Virus record (IMG/VR): IMGVR_UViG_3300044986_000619
Span: 1-23,553 of that record
Reading direction: 5' to 3' (one strand)
Length of the DNA stretch: 23,553 bases
Source of the DNA: a virus
Position numbers and translations under genes: made by a program. Positions 20,964-23,553 of the stretch are shown in pieces. Position 1 is the stretch's first letter, and the number at the start of each line of letters is the position of its first letter. The notes beneath the pieces were generated by a model, which worked only from the letters and a program-made list of their open reading frames with translations, was not told where the DNA came from and made no database searches.

Positions 20964-21885
20964 AACTCACCTCTAGTCGCAACGACTTTTCTAAAGCATG
21001 TAACCGTCGCACCCTAAGATACTCACCGTCAAATTCTTGAATCGCAGCAGCAACCTTTTCGCTGAACTGTGATGCTATCTGCGGTAGTGCATCCAGACAG
21101 TTAACGTAGTTCCCAAACATTGCCAGCAGCTTGCTCGCATAGATCTCGCCAATACCCTGTGCACCTGGGATGTCGTTCTTGCCTACCAAACAGAGCCAAT
21201 CGATCCACGACTGCGGAACCAGTGCGTAGCGGCTAAATAGATTCTCTCGCGAGAAAAACTCGCTCACCCAGAACGTCGTCGTTTGTGGGCCTAACAACTG
21301 GAACAGATCTCGATCCTGAGAGATAATGACCGTCTTGTCGCCTGCCAACGCATACGACGTAGCCAGTGATGCAAGTACGTCATCTGCCTCGAACGTCTCG
21401 ACCTTACAAACTTGACACTCCCACTTCACCAGCATCTCACGAACGCGATTTACAAATCGCAGCAGGCCAGGGTCAACCTCGATCCGTTTACTCTTCCATC
21501 TCGCATCGTACTGGTATCGCCAGCCACCTTGCTCACACTCATCAGCAAACACGATCGGAGAGCTAGCAAACCGCGCCTTTATTCCCTTCATTAGACTAAG
21601 GAACTCGTTACTGGATTGATCACTTCCTTTGGCCCTACTCCATGCCAGCCAGCACAATGCCTTTAAATCGATGGCCACAACATTTCTGCTTGGTCGAGTC
21701 TTGATCTGTTTAAGCTTGTAGTTATAAGTTGGCATGCAGCCCTTTAAAAACCAAGTCTGGCTACTTAGCTGCACCATCTCACGAGACTTATTGACCAGCT
21801 CCTCAAGCGTCTCACACTTTGATAGATCATCTTTATAAAGAGCGATCTGATCTCTCTGCCATTCCGTTAGACTCTTACTTTTCAT
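20956..21885 (-). CDS. 5'-3' exonuclease / flap nuclease (T5 exo-, Pol I N-domain-like)
   Basis: The 309-residue protein has the PIN-like nuclease core that trims flaps and primers: AIDLK (Asp73), VFADE (Asp115), FEADDVLASLA (Glu166, Asp168, Asp169), ISQDRDLFQLL (Asp191, Asp193), then an HhH region around IPGAQGIGEIYASKLL. In relatives the block GDxxDNIPG supplies two metal ligands; here it reads VGKNDIPG, so one is missing and the order differs. An N-terminal extension of about 65 residues (EWQRDQIALYKDDLSKCETLEEL) precedes the core. AAGGACAACCC-ATG gives the start, which overlaps the helicase end by 11 bases. Confidence 0.85.
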   Translation of the reverse strand: MKSKSLTEWQRDQIALYKDDLSKCETLEELVNKSREMVQLSSQTWFLKGCMPTYNYKLKQIKTRPSRNVVAIDLKALCWLAWSRAKGSDQSSNEFLSLMKGIKARFASSPIVFADECEQGGWRYQYDARWKSKRIEVDPGLLRFVNRVREMLVKWECQVCKVETFEADDVLASLATSYALAGDKTVIISQDRDLFQLLGPQTTTFWVSEFFSRENLFSRYALVPQSWIDWLCLVGKNDIPGAQGIGEIYASKLLAMFGNYVNCLDALPQIASQFSEKVAAAIQEFDGEYLRVRRLHALEKSLRLEVSYE

Positions 21886-23488
21886 GGGTTGTCCTTAATG
21901 CTGTGACCTCTGTGTGTTTAACTTTGCGACTCCAAGTGGCTTCCTCCACCGGCATACGCAGTAAGTTTTTGGGCGGGTAGTAGCCATACTTTCGCCGGAA
22001 GAAAGCCATGACCTGATTAAAGGACATGGGGCGATCGGACTTGCTGTTTCTCGCTGCATAAAAGAGCGAGTCCCAACGTGTTTGATCTTGTGGTGTCTGA
22101 CGAATGCGAGGTGCCCGAAAGTTTGGTTCGTTGACTCGTCGCAGCTCACCACTCTGCTGCACGATGAACTTGCCACGACGACCAGCCTCTCGGCCACAGC
22201 CCACTGGAGGCGCAGGGCAAGCAGGTATCGAGTGATGTCGCACTGTATGGCAGTACGGACACACAATGGGATCTCGCTCTGGTTGCTCTTGAGCTTGCTC
22301 GCGAATCTTCTTCTCGATCGTGGCTTCATCCTGATAGTACAGTTGCTCCCAATCTCGATCGCGATTAGGGCCTCCATTGAAACGATAGTAGCTACCAGCA
22401 TGATCAGTAATCAGCACATGGTCTGGTGTCTCAGGCGAATAACGAATAACCCTGCCCGTCGATTGCAAGTACGTCTTGATACTGGAAAAAGGAGTGGCGA
22501 GAACGCATTGATACATCTGTGGCAAGTCGATTCCTTCCCTCAATACGAACCGATTGCAGATCACCTTAATGTCACCACTGCGCCAGCGACCAAGAACATC
22601 TTCTCGGATCGAACCATCGGTGTCTGTGTACTGCTGCCCATCAACACACACCTTCGTCGCGTCGATATGGCACGCACGAAATCCAGCGTTATTGAAGTCG
22701 TTCATCAGTCCGATCGACTCCTCCACTCCAGGCGCAAACACAAGCGTTGGTCGTGCGTTAGGATTCTCCTCTCGCCAGCTCTGCACCACTCGCCCCACAA
22801 TCTGCTGACTCCAAACATGCTTGCGTATGTCACCAAGCGAATACTCACCCGTCTTGACTCGCTTGACCTTCGATAAGTCGAACTCAAACGGAGCCTTGAT
22901 AATCGCTCGTACATGAGCACCACACCTAAGGCAATCCGATGGCTTACCTGCCACAATTAGCCTCGGATACAGATGACTCATACCTATCGGAGTTGCTGTA
23001 ATACCGACGATCTTGGCTCGATCATGCAGGTACGATCGAAGGAACTTCTCGGACTCACCACTAGCTTGTAGATGTCCTTCGTCGACAAGCACAATGTCCG
23101 CTCCAAATCGCTCCCACCTGGAACTATTGATAGTCCTGGCGATCTCCGACTGCACACTACTGATCTGCACATCCTGGCTCGCATCAAAGTGCTCGGCCAG
23201 TGTCGCTGCACGAACACCAAAACCAATCCCCTTCACCTGAGCATTTGCCATAGTTTGACGAGTCAACATACGCCTGTTGGTTAAGATCAAAATCTTGGCA
23301 CCAATGTTGAGGTAATGTTGAACCAGTGCCCACATCACATCTGATTTTCCGGCACCAGTTGCGCTACAAAGCGTTACTGCGTTGTGCGTCCGAAGCTCCT
23401 CAACCACACGAGTTGCTGCCTCAAGCTGATGAGGCCAAGGCTCACGAGTAAAGCAGTTCCTTATTTGCTGTGTGTTGGCTTCTTGCAT
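21875..23488 (-). CDS. SF2 DEAD/DEAH-box DNA helicase with C-terminal zinc ribbon
   Basis: The 537-residue enzyme shows the helicase motifs in order: HQLEA near 20, Walker A SATGAGKS (42-49), DEGH (136-139), TATP (164-167), REGID (317-321) and QSTGRVIR (342-349). This matches RecQ/UvrB/type III Res-like SF2 helicases that couple ATP hydrolysis to DNA unwinding. A CXXC at 186-189 and a later set Cys410, Cys413, Cys424, Cys431 suggest small zinc elements. GGAGGGAGCA-ATG fixes the start at 23488; an in-frame GTG at 23500 lies inside the ribosome site. It heads the replication block and probably opens DNA for the phage replisome. Confidence 0.9.
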   Translation of the reverse strand: MQEANTQQIRNCFTREPWPHQLEAATRVVEELRTHNAVTLCSATGAGKSDVMWALVQHYLNIGAKILILTNRRMLTRQTMANAQVKGIGFGVRAATLAEHFDASQDVQISSVQSEIARTINSSRWERFGADIVLVDEGHLQASGESEKFLRSYLHDRAKIVGITATPIGMSHLYPRLIVAGKPSDCLRCGAHVRAIIKAPFEFDLSKVKRVKTGEYSLGDIRKHVWSQQIVGRVVQSWREENPNARPTLVFAPGVEESIGLMNDFNNAGFRACHIDATKVCVDGQQYTDTDGSIREDVLGRWRSGDIKVICNRFVLREGIDLPQMYQCVLATPFSSIKTYLQSTGRVIRYSPETPDHVLITDHAGSYYRFNGGPNRDRDWEQLYYQDEATIEKKIREQAQEQPERDPIVCPYCHTVRHHSIPACPAPPVGCGREAGRRGKFIVQQSGELRRVNEPNFRAPRIRQTPQDQTRWDSLFYAARNSKSDRPMSFNQVMAFFRRKYGYYPPKNLLRMPVEEATWSRKVKHTEVTALRTTHEK

Positions 23489-23553
23489 TGCTCCCTCCAC
23501 AGGCTAACGAAATTAGCAAACGCAGCCTGCGTTCTTTCTTTCCAAGGTGAGCG
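23461..23553 (-). CDS. Partial upstream gene, C-terminus only
   Basis: An open frame enters from the right edge and ends at TAA 23461-23463, overlapping the helicase start by 28 bases. The 30 visible residues, including WKERTQAAFANFVSLWREQC, read like a real amphipathic helix and basic tail. Overlap with the next start is usual in this operon. The other frames also stay partly open, so confidence is limited and function cannot be given. Confidence 0.45.
   Translation of the reverse strand, partial: RSPWKERTQAAFANFVSLWREQCKKPTHSK

Noticed and set aside
22082-22876. Long plus-strand open frame of 264 codons
   Set aside because: It is entirely antisense to the helicase, whose motifs are clear, and the translation has no domain-like pattern.
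23503-23533. Two small hairpins (GCTAA/TTAGC and AACGCA/TGCGTT) before the helicase as terminator or operator
   Set aside because: The stems are only five to six bases, no T-run follows, and the stretch is probably coding for the partial upstream gene.
1-23553. Frequent CGATCG words as a HIP1-like cyanobacterial signal
   Set aside because: The full HIP1 octamer GCGATCGC is not prominent, and the words fit ordinary Asp/Ile/Arg codon pairs.
1-23553. tRNA genes, CRISPR arrays or insertion sequences
   Set aside because: I saw no cloverleaf-type sequence, no spaced repeats and no transposase with inverted ends; the recombinase has no flanking repeats that I can identify in this window.

Overview
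The window is a stretch of a tailed double-stranded DNA bacteriophage or provirus (Caudoviricetes-like). It is densely packed, with short gaps and many ATGA, TAATG and TAGTG gene junctions. Recognisable hallmarks are a large terminase, an HK97-type major capsid protein with a scaffold-like neighbour, a portal-like protein and a replication set. The host cannot be read directly. The small wHTH protein at 16040-16252 resembles the DUF1580 type known mainly from Planctomycetota, and a sigma-like gene beside a recombinase would fit such a host. I therefore favour a planctomycete phage or provirus, with low to moderate confidence.

Layout. (1) 1-15918, minus strand, reads right to left: scaffold-like protein, major capsid protein, decoration-type protein, terminator, small unknown protein, zinc-ribbon protein in the small-terminase position, large terminase, small linker protein, portal-like protein, head/neck and connector genes. 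It then runs into an accessory segment of a PAS-domain membrane protein, membrane-anchored thioredoxin-like proteins, a metallophosphoesterase, a papain-like cysteine protease and unknown structural genes. (2) 16040-16604, plus strand: excisionase-like wHTH gene coupled to a small unknown gene. (3) 16386-17990, minus: a serine recombinase carrying two complete catalytic domains. (4) 17989-18771, plus: a sigma-70-like factor whose start codon overlaps that of the recombinase. (5) 18737-23553, minus: replication and recombination module of SF2 helicase, flap/5'-3' exonuclease, LmbU-like protein, HNH-like protein, SSB, DUF4258-like protein and GNAT acetyltransferase.

How the parts may work together. 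The replication block and the late block are both on the minus strand. Between them lies a compact control and integration switch whose genes run both ways and overlap each other's coding sequence. The sigma-like factor could redirect host polymerase to phage promoters. The wHTH protein could be a recombination directionality factor for the tandem recombinase. Readthrough from the wHTH operon would be antisense to the recombinase and lead towards the sigma gene. These links are inference.

Most unusual items: the tandem-domain serine recombinase and its CATG head-to-head start, the PAS-domain membrane protein with a second open frame at its end, the complete papain-type catalytic set, and the capsid-before-terminase-before-portal gene order. 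No tRNA, rRNA or CRISPR array was seen. No stretch over 300 bases lacks a gene.
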